From Nocardioides faecalis (GTDB taxonomy: Bacteria > Actinomycetota > Actinomycetes > Propionibacteriales > Nocardioidaceae), in contig NZ_CP074406.1 of NCBI RefSeq assembly GCF_018388425.1, positions 186,001 through 250,000 of the forward strand: 64,000 bases of DNA, in the 5' to 3' direction. The position numbers and the translations under genes are program-made. The notes beneath the pieces were generated by a model, which worked only from the letters and a program-made list of their open reading frames with translations, had not been told where the DNA came from and ran no database searches. Positions 32,677 to 44,611 of this stretch are shown piece after piece. The number at the start of each line of letters is the position of its first letter. Positions within the stretch are counted from its first letter, which is position 1.

Positions 32677-35052
32677 CTACCCCGCGGCGGGCGCCTCGGG
32701 GGCCTCACGCAGCAGCGCGTCGAGCAGCAACACCGCACCGGCCTTGTCGAGCGGCTCGTTGCCGTTGCCGCACTTGGGGGACTGCACGCACGACGGGCAG
32801 CCGGCGGCGCACTCGCAGGCGGCGATCGTGGCTCGGGTGGCGCGCAGCCACGCCGCGGCGGTGCGGTAGCCGCGCTCGGCGAAGCCGGCCCCGCCGGGGT
32901 GGCCGTCGTGCACGAAGACGGTGAGCAGCCCGGTGTCGGGGTGCCGCGCGGTGGACACGCCGCCGATGTCCCAGCGGTCGCAGGTGGCGAACAGCGGCAG
33001 CAGCCCGATCGAGCAGTGCTCGGCGGCGTGCGCGGCACCGGGCAGGTCGTCGGGCTCCAACCCGGCCGCCTGCAGCTCGGCGAGCACCTCGTCCGGCACG
33101 GTCCACCACACCGCGGTGGTGGACAGCGTGCGCGGCGGCAGGTCCAGCCGGGTCTCGTCGATCACCTCACCCGTGCGGGCCCGGCGGCGCAGGAACGAGG
33201 TGACCTGGTTCGTCACCTCCACCTGCCCGAGCGCGACCCGGCACCGACCCCACGCGACGTGCTCGTCCTCGGCGACCACGACGATGTCGGTGACGTCGCG
33301 GGCGCTGGTGGTGTGGTCCACCTGCACGCGCCGCATCGCAGCGACGTTCTGCTCCAGGTCGAGGTCCTCGACCAGCCAGGTCTCGCCACGGTGCAGGTAG
33401 ATCGCGCCGGGGTGCGCGGTGCCGTGCGCGCGGCCGCCGTCCACGGTGCCCACCACCCGCCCCGTCGTGGACTCCACCAGCTGCACCTGGGCGCCGCCGG
33501 CGGAGCGGATGTCGGCCAGGTCGCAGGCCCGGGAGGCATCGGTCCAGTACCAGCCGGCGGGACGCCGGCGCAGCATGCCCTGCGCGGTCAGCGAGCCCAG
33601 CACCTCCCGCATCCGGGGACCGAACAGCGCCGCGTCGGCGACGGTGACCGGCAGCTCCTGCGCGGCCGCGCACAGGTGCGGCGCGAGCACGTAGGGGTTG
33701 TCGGTGTCGAAGACCGTGCCCTCCACGGGGGCGCCGAGCAGCGCCTCGGGGTGGTGCACCAGGTAGGTGTCCAGCGGGTCGTCGCGGGCCACCAGCATCC
33801 CCAGCGCCGCACCGCCGTCCCGGCCGGCGCGGCCGACCTGCTGCCAAAACGCCGCCCGGGTGCCGGGGTAGCCCGTCACCAGCACCGCGTCCAGGCCGCT
33901 GACGTCGATGCCCAGCTCGAGCGCGTTGGTCGCCGCCATGCCGAGCAGCCGGCCCGAGCGCAGCGCCGCCTCCAGCTCCCGGCGCTCCTCGGGCAGGTAG
34001 CCGCCGCGGTAGGAGTCCACCCGGCCCGCCAGCGACGGGTCCACCTCGGCGAGCAGCTCGTTGGCGCGCTGGGCCACCGTCTCCACCCCGCGCCGCGAGC
34101 GCACGAACGCCAGCGTGCGGACCTCCTCCAGCACCAGGTCGGTGAGCAGGTCCGCGGTCTTCGCGGTGGCTGGCCGGCGCACCGGCGCCCCCTGCTCACC
34201 GGTGAACGAGGTCAGCGGCGGCTCCCACAGCCCCAGCGCCAGCTCGCCACGCGGCGAGGCGTCGGTGGTGACGGCGGTGACCTCCAGCCCGGTCATCCGT
34301 CGCGCAGTCACCTCGGGCTCGGCCACCGTCGCCGAGGCCAGCACGAACGTCGGGTAGGCGCCGTACGACGCGCAGATGCGCCGCAGCCGGCGCACCACTT
34401 GCGCCACGTGCGCCCCGAACACGCCGCGGTAGTGGTGGCACTCGTCGATCACCACGTAGCGCAGCGACCGGAAGAACGCCGACCAGCGCTGGTGGCCGGG
34501 CAGCAGCGAGCGGTGCAGCATGTCGGGGTTGGTCAGCACGTACTCCGCGTGGTCGCGGGTCCACTCCCGCTCCTCGGGGCTGGAGTCGCCGTCGTGGGTG
34601 GAGACCCGTACGTCGAGGCCGAGCTCGCGCAGCGAGGCCCACTGGTCGTGCGCGAGCGCCTTGGTCGGGGCCACGTAGAGCACCGACGCGCCGCGCTGGC
34701 CGCGCGGTCCCCGGGCGGCGCGGATCGTGGTGAGCGCTGGCAGCAGGTAGGCCAGCGACTTGCCTGAGGCGGTGCCCGTCGCCAGCACGACGTGCTCGCC
34801 GCGGTGCGCGGCGTCGGCGGCGGCCGCCTGGTGCGCCCAGGGCCGCGTCACCCCGCGGGCGGCGTACGACGTCACCACCGCCTCGTCGGCCCACGCCGGC
34901 CACTCGGCACTCTGCGCCGCCCGGGCAGGCACCAGGCGCGAGTGGGTCAGCCGGTCGGCCCGGCCGGGGGCGGCGCACAGCCGGTCGAGCAACGACATGG
35001 GGTCGTCGCGACACGCCCGGGGACGGGCGTGGATCTCGGGCTGGGCACTCAT
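32677..35052 (-). CDS. DEAD/DEAH-box helicase with C-terminal zinc-binding DUF1998 domain (MrfA/YprA-like)
   Basis: 791 residues from ATG 35052 (ATG 34998 is an alternative giving 773). Superfamily 2 motifs: Q-like PWAHQ, motif I LATGTASGKSLAYLLPAL, motif II VIDECHHYRG, motif III LASATV, motif VI QVGRAGRDG. The C-terminal DUF1998 region ends with four cysteines in CECAAGCPSCVQSPKCGNG, a zinc site as in the Bacillus DNA-repair helicase MrfA. This is the 'DECH helicase' that gives the actinobacterial helicase/secretion neighbourhood its name. Divergent from bldG with a 159-bp gap. Confidence 0.9.
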   Translation of the reverse strand: MSAQPEIHARPRACRDDPMSLLDRLCAAPGRADRLTHSRLVPARAAQSAEWPAWADEAVVTSYAARGVTRPWAHQAAAADAAHRGEHVVLATGTASGKSLAYLLPALTTIRAARGPRGQRGASVLYVAPTKALAHDQWASLRELGLDVRVSTHDGDSSPEEREWTRDHAEYVLTNPDMLHRSLLPGHQRWSAFFRSLRYVVIDECHHYRGVFGAHVAQVVRRLRRICASYGAYPTFVLASATVAEPEVTARRMTGLEVTAVTTDASPRGELALGLWEPPLTSFTGEQGAPVRRPATAKTADLLTDLVLEEVRTLAFVRSRRGVETVAQRANELLAEVDPSLAGRVDSYRGGYLPEERRELEAALRSGRLLGMAATNALELGIDVSGLDAVLVTGYPGTRAAFWQQVGRAGRDGGAALGMLVARDDPLDTYLVHHPEALLGAPVEGTVFDTDNPYVLAPHLCAAAQELPVTVADAALFGPRMREVLGSLTAQGMLRRRPAGWYWTDASRACDLADIRSAGGAQVQLVESTTGRVVGTVDGGRAHGTAHPGAIYLHRGETWLVEDLDLEQNVAAMRRVQVDHTTSARDVTDIVVVAEDEHVAWGRCRVALGQVEVTNQVTSFLRRRARTGEVIDETRLDLPPRTLSTTAVWWTVPDEVLAELQAAGLEPDDLPGAAHAAEHCSIGLLPLFATCDRWDIGGVSTARHPDTGLLTVFVHDGHPGGAGFAERGYRTAAAWLRATRATIAACECAAGCPSCVQSPKCGNGNEPLDKAGAVLLLDALLREAPEAPAAG

Positions 35053-35211
35053 CGCACGATTGTCGCAACCACGCCCGACACACCCCCAAGCGGCGAGGGT
35101 GCCGGAGGGTCGGCTTGGTGAGAGTTCGCTGGTCGTCGTGCGGTCCTGACCTGGATGGTTTAGTGTGTGCCACTGCCATAAGTAGGTGAGGAACTCCCCG
35201 GGGTGAGGGTC

Positions 35212-35544
35212 GTGAATCTGACACTGTCGACGCGCGAGGTCGGTGGGCGCACCGTCGTCGTCGTGGGTGGCGAGATCGACGTCTACACCGCGCCCAAGCT
35301 GCGGGACACGATCACCGAGCTGGTCGCCGCAGGCACCTACCAGCTGGTGATCGACATGCAGGACGTCGAGTTCCTCGACTCCACCGGTCTCGGCGTGCTG
35401 GTCGGCGGCCTGAAGAAGGTCCGCGCGCACGACGGCTCGCTCGAGCTGGTCTGCAACTCCGACCGCCTGCTGAAGATCTTCAAGATCACCGGCCTGGCCA
35501 AGGTCTTCGTCATCCACGACTCTCCTGAGGCCGCCTCCGTCTGA
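35212..35544 (+). CDS. bldG: BldG-like anti-sigma factor antagonist (STAS domain)
   Basis: 110 residues from GTG 35212. Nearly all of it is a STAS domain: [39 protein letters not shown], and a C-terminal [18 protein letters not shown]. The phosphorylatable Ser of DSTG is residue 57 from this start, the same number as in Streptomyces BldG, and the N-terminus VNLTLST then aligns with the BldG start; GTG 35203 would add three residues. Unphosphorylated BldG binds an anti-sigma factor and frees its sigma factor. The anti-sigma-like gene that follows bldG in Streptomyces is absent here; the next gene is the pyrophosphatase. Confidence 0.9.
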   Translation: MNLTLSTREVGGRTVVVVGGEIDVYTAPKLRDTITELVAAGTYQLVIDMQDVEFLDSTGLGVLVGGLKKVRAHDGSLELVCNSDRLLKIFKITGLAKVFVIHDSPEAASV

Positions 35545-35701
35545 GCGTCCGGTCGGCCCTCGTGGCCGACCCGACCCGGCCGTTCTCGCACCGCCGCTCC
35601 GTGGTGCCGGCGCGCCTGCCCGCGCCCACCGGCACGCTCTCCCGGCGCGGCGTTCTTGGTGGTGCATTACCACATCTCGGAACGTCGCTGGCCTGATCAA
35701 G

Positions 35702-35743
35702 TGTGACACGTGTCACGTTTTGAGTGTGTTCTGCGACACACTC
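35702..35743. promoter_or_regulatory. CRP-like palindrome and adjacent hairpin upstream of the pyrophosphatase
   Basis: A perfect 14-bp palindrome (GTGACACGTGTCAC, 35703-35716) fits the CRP/GlxR consensus TGTGA-N6-TCACA with one mismatch. Six bases later, GAGTGTGT/ACACACTC arms with a 6-base loop (35722-35743) form a second inverted repeat. Both lie 76-117 bp before the gene at 35819 in a 274-bp gap that otherwise holds only the GC-rich tail after bldG. Confidence 0.6.
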
Positions 35744-35818
35744 TGCGTAGACTCCCGCTCACGATCTCGGTCCTGGGTTGCCCCGACCCGAAGCTGACAC
35801 TCCGCCAGGAGGCATGGC

Positions 35819-38182
<2,364 letters not shown>

Positions 38183-38193
38183 GCTCGCGCCCC

Positions 38194-39078
38194 ATGCGCG
38201 GTGCACGGCCTCGAGGTCTTCCTCAGCTCACCTCCCCGTCGGCCCTGACGGCGGCGCTGGTCCTGCTGCTGGGGCTCGCGCTGGCGGTGACCGGGCCGGG
38301 GACGCCGACCGCGCACGCCGCGCCCTCCGCTGCCGTCCAGCCCGCTGCGGCGCCCGCAGCGGCGCCGTCGAAGCCGGGGTACGTGAAGCGGTCGAAGGTG
38401 ATCGGCCGCTCCGTGAAGGGCCGCCCGATCAAGGCGTTCTACCGCGGCACCCGCGGCGCCGACCACGTGCTCGTCGTGCTCGGCCAGATGCACGGCAACG
38501 AGACCGCCGGCCCCGCGACCGCCCGGTGGATGCGCGACCACGTCCGCCCGAAGGCCGGCACCGGCATGTGGGTGGTGCCGACGATGAACCCGGACGGCGC
38601 GGCGCGTCGTACCCGCACCAACGCCCGGGGCGTGGACCTGAACCGCAACTGGCCCACGTCGGGCTGGAGCGGTGCGCGCCGCGGCACCACGACCTGGGGC
38701 GGGCCGCGTCCGGCGAGCGAGCCGGAGACCCGGGCGCTGATCCGGTTCCTGCGCAACGTCAAGCCCGACTACATCGCCTCCATCCACCAGCCGCTGCGCG
38801 GCATCGGCAGCGGCGGGCGCGACGTGAAGTGGGAGCGGCGGCTGGCCAAGAACCTCAACCTGCCGCGTCGCTACTTCGGCGTCGGCAACCCCACCGGCAC
38901 CATCTCGCCCACGATGACCGGCTGGTACGGAGTCCGGATGGACCGCTTCGGCGTCGCCACCACCATCGAGTACGGCGCCCGCACCACCCGCCGCTACCGG
39001 ACCAAGGTCGCCGGGCGCGGCATCGCCCGGGCCGCCCGGGTCCTGCCGCAGGCCTCCCGGCGCGGGCCCGTAGCGTAG
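38194..39078 (+). CDS. Secreted M14-family zinc carboxypeptidase
   Basis: 294 residues. Signal peptide (residues 1-42, hydrophobic 18-35, Ala-x-Ala near HAA), Pro/Ala linker, then the M14 domain: zinc ligands H100 and E103 in QMHGNETAG, third ligand H198 in IASIHQP, substrate-binding DLNRNWP at 149-155, catalytic Glu259 in TTIEYG. The compact size and motif spacing resemble MpaA-like murein-peptide amidases, suggesting action on cell-wall peptides. Starts 11 bp after hppA and ends 4 bp before the methyltransferase. Confidence 0.83.
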   Translation: MRGARPRGLPQLTSPSALTAALVLLLGLALAVTGPGTPTAHAAPSAAVQPAAAPAAAPSKPGYVKRSKVIGRSVKGRPIKAFYRGTRGADHVLVVLGQMHGNETAGPATARWMRDHVRPKAGTGMWVVPTMNPDGAARRTRTNARGVDLNRNWPTSGWSGARRGTTTWGGPRPASEPETRALIRFLRNVKPDYIASIHQPLRGIGSGGRDVKWERRLAKNLNLPRRYFGVGNPTGTISPTMTGWYGVRMDRFGVATTIEYGARTTRRYRTKVAGRGIARAARVLPQASRRGPVA

Positions 39079-39082
39079 GCCC

Positions 39083-40585
39083 GTGCTGCCCGTCTCCCTC
39101 GCCGCCCCGCTCCGCGAAGCCCTCATCGCCGCCGACTTCACCTACGACGCCGTCAGCGAGCTGCTCGGCCCCACCGCCCACGAGGCCCTGGGCCGCAACG
39201 AGACCACCCCCGGGCTGCGCCGTACCCGCAGCGACGAGCCGCTGGCGACACTGGTCCGGCTCTTCCTGCTGCAGGCCAGCGTGCCCACCGAGGCCGCCGA
39301 GCGGGCGCTGCCCGGCCTGGTGGACCGGCTCGCGGCGGCCGGAGTGCTGACCCAGAGCGTCGGTGAGGTCGCCGCCCGCCTCGACGTGCGGCCCTACGCC
39401 TCCGAGCAGGGCGACCTGTGGGTGCTCAGCGACCTCACCCCCGGCCTCAACGGGGTGGCCACCCGCGTCACCGGCGACTACGTGCTGGGGATCAGCCCCG
39501 CCTCCTCCAGCCTCGCCCAGCTCACGCTGCGCCACGACGTGGGCTCCGCGCTCGACCTCGGCACCGGCTGCGGCGTGCAGGCGCTGCACCTGGCCACCCA
39601 CGCCGACCGCGTCGTCGCCACCGACGTCAACGCCCGCGCCCTGGCCATCGCCCGGTTCAACGCCGCCCTCAACGACGTCGACGACAAGGTCGAGGTCCGC
39701 GACGGCTCCTTCTGGGGCCCGGTCGCCGGCGAGCGCTTCGACCTGATCGCCACCAACCCGCCGTTCGTGATCTCCCCGGCCAGCGGCGAGCGACTCGTCT
39801 ACCGCGACTCCGGCCTGCCCGGCGACCAGGTCGTCGAGCACATCGTCCGCGGCGCCGCGGACCACCTCACCGACGGCGGCTGGTGCCAGGTGCTGGCCAA
39901 CTGGGTGATCGAGACCGGCACGCCCTGGGACGAGCGGCTGGCCGGCTGGCTGCCCGAGGAGTGCGACGCGTTCGTGGTGCAGCGCGAGGTGCTCGAACCC
40001 GCCTCCTACGTCGAGCTGTGGCTCAAGGACTCCGGGCACCACCCCGCCACCGGCGGCGACCCGGCGACGTACGCCGAGCGCTACGACACCTGGCTGTCCT
40101 GGCTGGAGAGCGAGGGCGTGGCCGGCATCGGCTTCGGCTGGATCAACCTGCGCCGGCGCGCCGGTGTCGCGCCTGAGGGCCTGGTCCGCGAGATGCTGGA
40201 GTGGCCCTACGACGTGGAGCAGCCCATCGCGCCCACGATCGGCGCCTGGGCGGACTCCGCCCTGGCCGCCCGCGACCTCACCGCCGAGACCCACCTGCGG
40301 CTGCGCGAGGACGTCGTGCAGGAGACCACCGGGCCGGCGGGCGCGGAGGACCCCGCGACGATCGTGCTGCGCCAGCAGCGCGGGTTCCGCCGCGCCGAGC
40401 AGGTCGACACCGTGCTCGCCGCCGTCGTGGGCGCCTGCGACGGCGACCTGTCCGCCGGGGTGCTGCTGGACGCGGTGGCGCAGCTGCTGGAGCGCGACGC
40501 GGCGCAGCTGCGCACGTCGTACCTGCCGCAGCTGGGTGACCTGGTGGCCCGCGGCTTCCTGGAGCCGGTGCCCGCGCCGGCCTGA
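39083..40585 (+). CDS. Class I methyltransferase (HemK/RlmG-like, NPPF motif)
   Basis: 500 residues from GTG 39083. An N-terminal helical domain (1-140), SAM-binding motif ALDLGTGCGVQALHLA (about 153-168), acidic VVATDVNARAL, and the N-methyltransferase catalytic motif NPPFVIS (near residue 228), then a long C-terminal extension. NPPF enzymes methylate amino groups of nucleotides or glutamine side chains, so a ribosomal RNA or protein target is likely. It is a conserved neighbour of topA in actinobacteria. Confidence 0.83.
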   Translation: MLPVSLAAPLREALIAADFTYDAVSELLGPTAHEALGRNETTPGLRRTRSDEPLATLVRLFLLQASVPTEAAERALPGLVDRLAAAGVLTQSVGEVAARLDVRPYASEQGDLWVLSDLTPGLNGVATRVTGDYVLGISPASSSLAQLTLRHDVGSALDLGTGCGVQALHLATHADRVVATDVNARALAIARFNAALNDVDDKVEVRDGSFWGPVAGERFDLIATNPPFVISPASGERLVYRDSGLPGDQVVEHIVRGAADHLTDGGWCQVLANWVIETGTPWDERLAGWLPEECDAFVVQREVLEPASYVELWLKDSGHHPATGGDPATYAERYDTWLSWLESEGVAGIGFGWINLRRRAGVAPEGLVREMLEWPYDVEQPIAPTIGAWADSALAARDLTAETHLRLREDVVQETTGPAGAEDPATIVLRQQRGFRRAEQVDTVLAAVVGACDGDLSAGVLLDAVAQLLERDAAQLRTSYLPQLGDLVARGFLEPVPAPA

Positions 40586-40643
40586 GAGTCTCGACAGGCG
40601 CGACCTCCGAGGGCTTGCCGGTGCGCTGGGGCACACTGTCCCC

Positions 40644-41717
40644 GTGACGAACGCAGGCTGGTACCCCGATCCCGCTGGCGCCCCGGACACCTACCGGTAC
40701 TGGGACGGTCAGGCGTGGAGCCAGATGACCACCACCCAGCCGCCCCAGGGGCCGCCTGCGCCGCTGTCACCCCCGACCGCCGCGCCCCCGCAGTACGGCG
40801 CCGTCCCCCCGCCGCCGTCCGGCCTCCCCGGCGCCGGTGGGCCTCAGGGACCCGGTGGCCCCCAGGGCCCCGGTGGCCCTCAGGGACCCGGTGCGCCCCA
40901 GGGGCCCGGCTACGGCCAGCCGTGGTCGCCGCAGCCCGGCCAGGGCGGTAGCGGAGGCGGCAAGGGCAAGGTGATCGGCATCGCGGTCGCCGCGGTGCTG
41001 GCGCTCGTGCTGATCGCGGTCGCCGGCTTCTTCGGCGTGCGCGCGATCACCGGTGACGACGGCGACAAGCCGGGCGACGAACCGACGAACGTGACGTCGA
41101 ACGACAGCAGCAAGGGCAGCGACGGCACCGAGGACCCCACCGACTCGTCGAGCAGCACGATCGCGCCCACCGGCATCCAGTGCACCGGCGGCAACCCCGT
41201 ACCGCCGAGCGACCCGCCGGCCGGCGCGAAGACCCTCAGCGGTGGCGGGCTGACCATCCCGCTCCTTGCCGGGTTCACCGTGGAGAACCGGCTCTCGGAC
41301 GCCTTCTCCTTCGCCGATGCCCTCTCCCTCGAGTACGCCAAGATCAGCGAGACCTGGATCTGGGAGTTCGCCGTGGGCGCGCTGGCCAAGGCCAACGACT
41401 TCACCAGCCCCGCGCAGGCCGCGGAGATCGTGATGCAGTGCATGACCGCCAACGACCGGATCTACAGCAGCTTCGAGTCGCGCACCGACCAGGTCAACGA
41501 GGCGATGACGATCGACGGCAAGGACGCGCACCGGATCACCGCCGAGATCCGCGTGGACGACCAGAGGATCCCCGTCGAGGGTGACGTGACCACCGTGATC
41601 GTGGTGGACACCGGTGACCCGGAGACCTATGGCCTCTACATCGGCGCCGCCCCGATCGGCGACACCGCCAAGATCGACCAGGCCGAGGCGATGATCAAGC
41701 AGATCAAGGTGCAGTGA
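40644..41717 (+). CDS. DUF2510 membrane protein with collagen-like linker
   Basis: 357 residues from GTG 40644. N-terminal DUF2510 domain (AGWYPDPAGAPDTYRYWDG), a Pro/Gly-rich cytoplasmic linker with repeated GGPQGP units (about residues 68-90), one membrane helix (about 112-132), an acidic Ser/Asp-rich stalk, and an extracytoplasmic domain of about 190 residues with two cysteines. Function unknown; the domain layout is that of a surface-sensing or envelope protein. Ends 163 bp before topA; that gap holds only the topA promoter region. Confidence 0.72.
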   Translation: MTNAGWYPDPAGAPDTYRYWDGQAWSQMTTTQPPQGPPAPLSPPTAAPPQYGAVPPPPSGLPGAGGPQGPGGPQGPGGPQGPGAPQGPGYGQPWSPQPGQGGSGGGKGKVIGIAVAAVLALVLIAVAGFFGVRAITGDDGDKPGDEPTNVTSNDSSKGSDGTEDPTDSSSSTIAPTGIQCTGGNPVPPSDPPAGAKTLSGGGLTIPLLAGFTVENRLSDAFSFADALSLEYAKISETWIWEFAVGALAKANDFTSPAQAAEIVMQCMTANDRIYSSFESRTDQVNEAMTIDGKDAHRITAEIRVDDQRIPVEGDVTTVIVVDTGDPETYGLYIGAAPIGDTAKIDQAEAMIKQIKVQ

Positions 41718-41880
41718 GGCACCCGTCACGGGAGCCGGGTCGTCGTACCACCGCCGGGCCGAGGCGTCCTGTCTCACGCCGGGCGCGCTACGGTGAGCAG
41801 CCGTGAGCCCCGATCGGCGGGGCAGGCCGTACCCTCCCAGAGGAGTCCGACCCCTCAGCTGTCAGTGAAGAAGGCGCCCC

Positions 41881-44601
41881 GTGGCACACAAGTTGGTGAT
41901 CGTCGAGTCGCCGGCGAAGGCCCGCACCATCGGCGGGTACCTCGGCGACGGCTACGTCGTCGAGTCCTCGATCGGCCACATCCGCGACCTTCCGAACAAC
42001 GCCGCCGACACCCCGGCCAAGATCAAGGACAAGCCGTGGGGCCGCCTGGCGATCGACGTGGACAACGGCTTCGAGCCCTACTACGTCGTGCCGCGGGACA
42101 AGAAGTCCCACATCTCCAAGCTCAAGTCGCTGCTCAAGGACGCCGACGAGCTCTACCTCGCCACCGATGAGGACCGCGAGGGAGAGGCCATCGCCTGGCA
42201 CCTGCTGGACGAGCTGAAGCCGAAGAACATCCCGGTCAAGCGGATGGTCTTCCACGAGATCACCAAGTCCGCCATCCAGGAGGCCGCGGCCAACCCGCGC
42301 GAGCTGGACATGGACCTGGTCGAGGCGCAGGAGACCCGCCGCCTCCTCGACCGGCTCTACGGCTACGAGGTCTCCCCGGTGCTGTGGCGCAAGGTCATGT
42401 CCGGGCTCTCGGCCGGCCGCGTGCAGTCCGTGGCCACCCGGCTCGTGGTGGACCGCGAGAAGGAGCGGATGGCCTTCAAGGTCGCCTCCTACTGGGACCT
42501 CGAGGGCACCTTCGACGCCGGCGCCAAGCACGACCAGCGCCTCTTCCCGGCCAAGCTGTACACCGTCGACGGCACCCGCGTGGCCACCGGCGCCAGCTTC
42601 GGCCCCGACGGCCAGCTCAAGGGCCGCTCCGAGGTGGTCCACCTGGACCGCCAGCGCGCCGAGGCACTGGTCGCCGGGCTCGCCGACACGACGTACGACG
42701 TCCGCTCGGTCGAGGCCAAGCCGTACCGCCGCTCGCCGTACCCGCCGTTCCGCACCACCACGCTGCAGCAGGAGGCCAGCCGCAAGCTCGGCATGAGCGC
42801 CAGCGTGACCATGAGCGTGGCGCAGCGGCTCTACGAGAACGGCTTCATCACCTACATGCGAACCGACTCGACCACGCTGTCGAGCTCGGCCGTCGGCGCC
42901 GCCCGCGCCCAGGTGAGCGAGCTGTACGGCGCGGAGTACCTGCCGGACGCGCCGCGCACCTACGCCAGCAAGGTGAAGAACGCCCAGGAGGCGCACGAGG
43001 CGATCCGGCCCGCCGGCGAGTCGTTCCGCACCCCCGCGCAGACCGGCCTGACCGGCGACCAGTTCCGGCTCTACGAGCTGATCTGGATGCGCACCGTGGC
43101 CTCGCAGATGAAGGACGCGGTCGGGCAGTCGGTCTCCATCCGCGTCGGCGGTGCCGCCGCGAGCGGCGAGGACGTCGTCTTCTCCGCCTCCGGTCGGGTG
43201 ATCACCTTCCACGGCTTCCTCAAGGCCTACGTCGAGGGCACCGACGACACCGCCACCGCCAAGGACGACGCCGAGACCCGGCTGCCGAACCTGACCCAGG
43301 GCGACGCCGTCTCCGCGGCCTCGCTGTCGGCCAACGGCCACGAGACCAAGCCGCCGGCCCGCTACACCGAGGCCACCCTGATCAAGGAGCTCGAGGACCG
43401 CCAGATCGGCCGGCCCTCGACGTACGCCTCGATCATCGGCACCATCCTCAACCGCGGCTACGTCTACAAGAAGGGCACCGCCCTGGTGCCGGCCTGGATC
43501 GCCTTCTCGGTGACCCGGCTGCTGGGCGAGCACTTCGAGCGGCTCATCGACTACGAGTTCACGGCCTCGATGGAGTCGGTGCTCGACGACATCGCCCGCG
43601 GCGAGAAGGACCGGGTCACCGAGCTGACCGAGTTCTACTACGGCTCCGACAAGGTCGCCGGCCTGCAGCCGCTGGTCACCGGCCTGGGCGACATCGACGC
43701 CAAGGAGCTGGCCACCTTCCCGGTCGGGTCGCCCGAGGACGGGATCGTGCTCCGCGTCGGCAAGTACGGCCCCTACCTCGAGGGCCCCGGCCCCGACGGC
43801 CCCGACGGTGCCGGTGCGCCGGTGCGCGCGAACGTGCCCGACGACCTGCCGCCCGACGAGCTGACGCTGGCGAAGGCGAAGGAGCTGCTGGCCAACCCCG
43901 CCGGCGAGGAGATCGAGCTCGGCACCCACCCGGAGTCCGGGCTGCGGGTGGTGGCCAAGAACGGCCGCTACGGCCCGTACGTCACCGAGGTGCTGCCCGA
44001 GGACGCGCCGAAGAAGGAGAAGCCGCGCACCGGCTCCCTCTTCAAGTCGATGTCGCTGGACACGGTCACCCTCGACGAGGCGGTCAAGCTGCTCTCCCTG
44101 CCCCGCGTCGTCGGCGCGGGCGAGGACGGCGAGGAGATCACCGCCCAGAACGGCCGCTACGGCCCGTACCTGAAGAAGGGCACCGACTCCCGCTCGCTGA
44201 CCAGCGAGGACCAGATCTTCACCATCTCCCTGGACGAGGCGCTGAAGATCTACGCCCAGCCCAAGCAGCGCGGCCGCGCCGCCGCCGCGCCGCCGCTCAA
44301 GGAGCTCGGCAACGACCCGGTCTCCGGGCAGCCCGTGGTGGTCAAGGCCGGCCGGTTCGGCGAGTACGTCACCGACGGTGAGTACAACGCCACCCTGCGC
44401 AAGGACGACTCCGTCGAGGCGATCACCCTCGAGCGCGCCGCCGAGCTCCTCGCCGAGCGTCGCGCCAAGGGCCCAGCGAAGAAGGCCGCCAAGAAGACCG
44501 CGAAGAAGGCGGCGGCCAAGAAGACCCCCGCGAAGAAGACGGCTGCCAAGAAGACCGCGGCCAAGAAGACGACGAAGAAGGCTGCGGCGAAGAAGTCCTG
44601 A
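41881..44601 (+). CDS. topA: DNA topoisomerase I (type IA) with lysine-rich tail
   Basis: 906 residues from GTG 41881 (AHKLVIVESPAKARTIGGYL). Relaxes negative supercoils. TOPRIM acidic motif YLATDEDREGEAIAWHL, catalytic Tyr325 in FITYMRTDSTTL, QTRRLLDRLYGYE region, and C-terminal topo-C repeats of the type NGRYGPYL (four copies, near residues 625, 698, 758 and 822) in place of zinc fingers. The last 35 residues are almost entirely Lys, Ala and Thr, as in mycobacterial TopA, where this tail aids processivity. Followed by strong palindromes at 44612-44679. Confidence 0.97.
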   Translation: MAHKLVIVESPAKARTIGGYLGDGYVVESSIGHIRDLPNNAADTPAKIKDKPWGRLAIDVDNGFEPYYVVPRDKKSHISKLKSLLKDADELYLATDEDREGEAIAWHLLDELKPKNIPVKRMVFHEITKSAIQEAAANPRELDMDLVEAQETRRLLDRLYGYEVSPVLWRKVMSGLSAGRVQSVATRLVVDREKERMAFKVASYWDLEGTFDAGAKHDQRLFPAKLYTVDGTRVATGASFGPDGQLKGRSEVVHLDRQRAEALVAGLADTTYDVRSVEAKPYRRSPYPPFRTTTLQQEASRKLGMSASVTMSVAQRLYENGFITYMRTDSTTLSSSAVGAARAQVSELYGAEYLPDAPRTYASKVKNAQEAHEAIRPAGESFRTPAQTGLTGDQFRLYELIWMRTVASQMKDAVGQSVSIRVGGAAASGEDVVFSASGRVITFHGFLKAYVEGTDDTATAKDDAETRLPNLTQGDAVSAASLSANGHETKPPARYTEATLIKELEDRQIGRPSTYASIIGTILNRGYVYKKGTALVPAWIAFSVTRLLGEHFERLIDYEFTASMESVLDDIARGEKDRVTELTEFYYGSDKVAGLQPLVTGLGDIDAKELATFPVGSPEDGIVLRVGKYGPYLEGPGPDGPDGAGAPVRANVPDDLPPDELTLAKAKELLANPAGEEIELGTHPESGLRVVAKNGRYGPYVTEVLPEDAPKKEKPRTGSLFKSMSLDTVTLDEAVKLLSLPRVVGAGEDGEEITAQNGRYGPYLKKGTDSRSLTSEDQIFTISLDEALKIYAQPKQRGRAAAAPPLKELGNDPVSGQPVVVKAGRFGEYVTDGEYNATLRKDDSVEAITLERAAELLAERRAKGPAKKAAKKTAKKAAAKKTPAKKTAAKKTAAKKTTKKAAAKKS

Positions 44602-44611
44602 GCCGGCTGCC

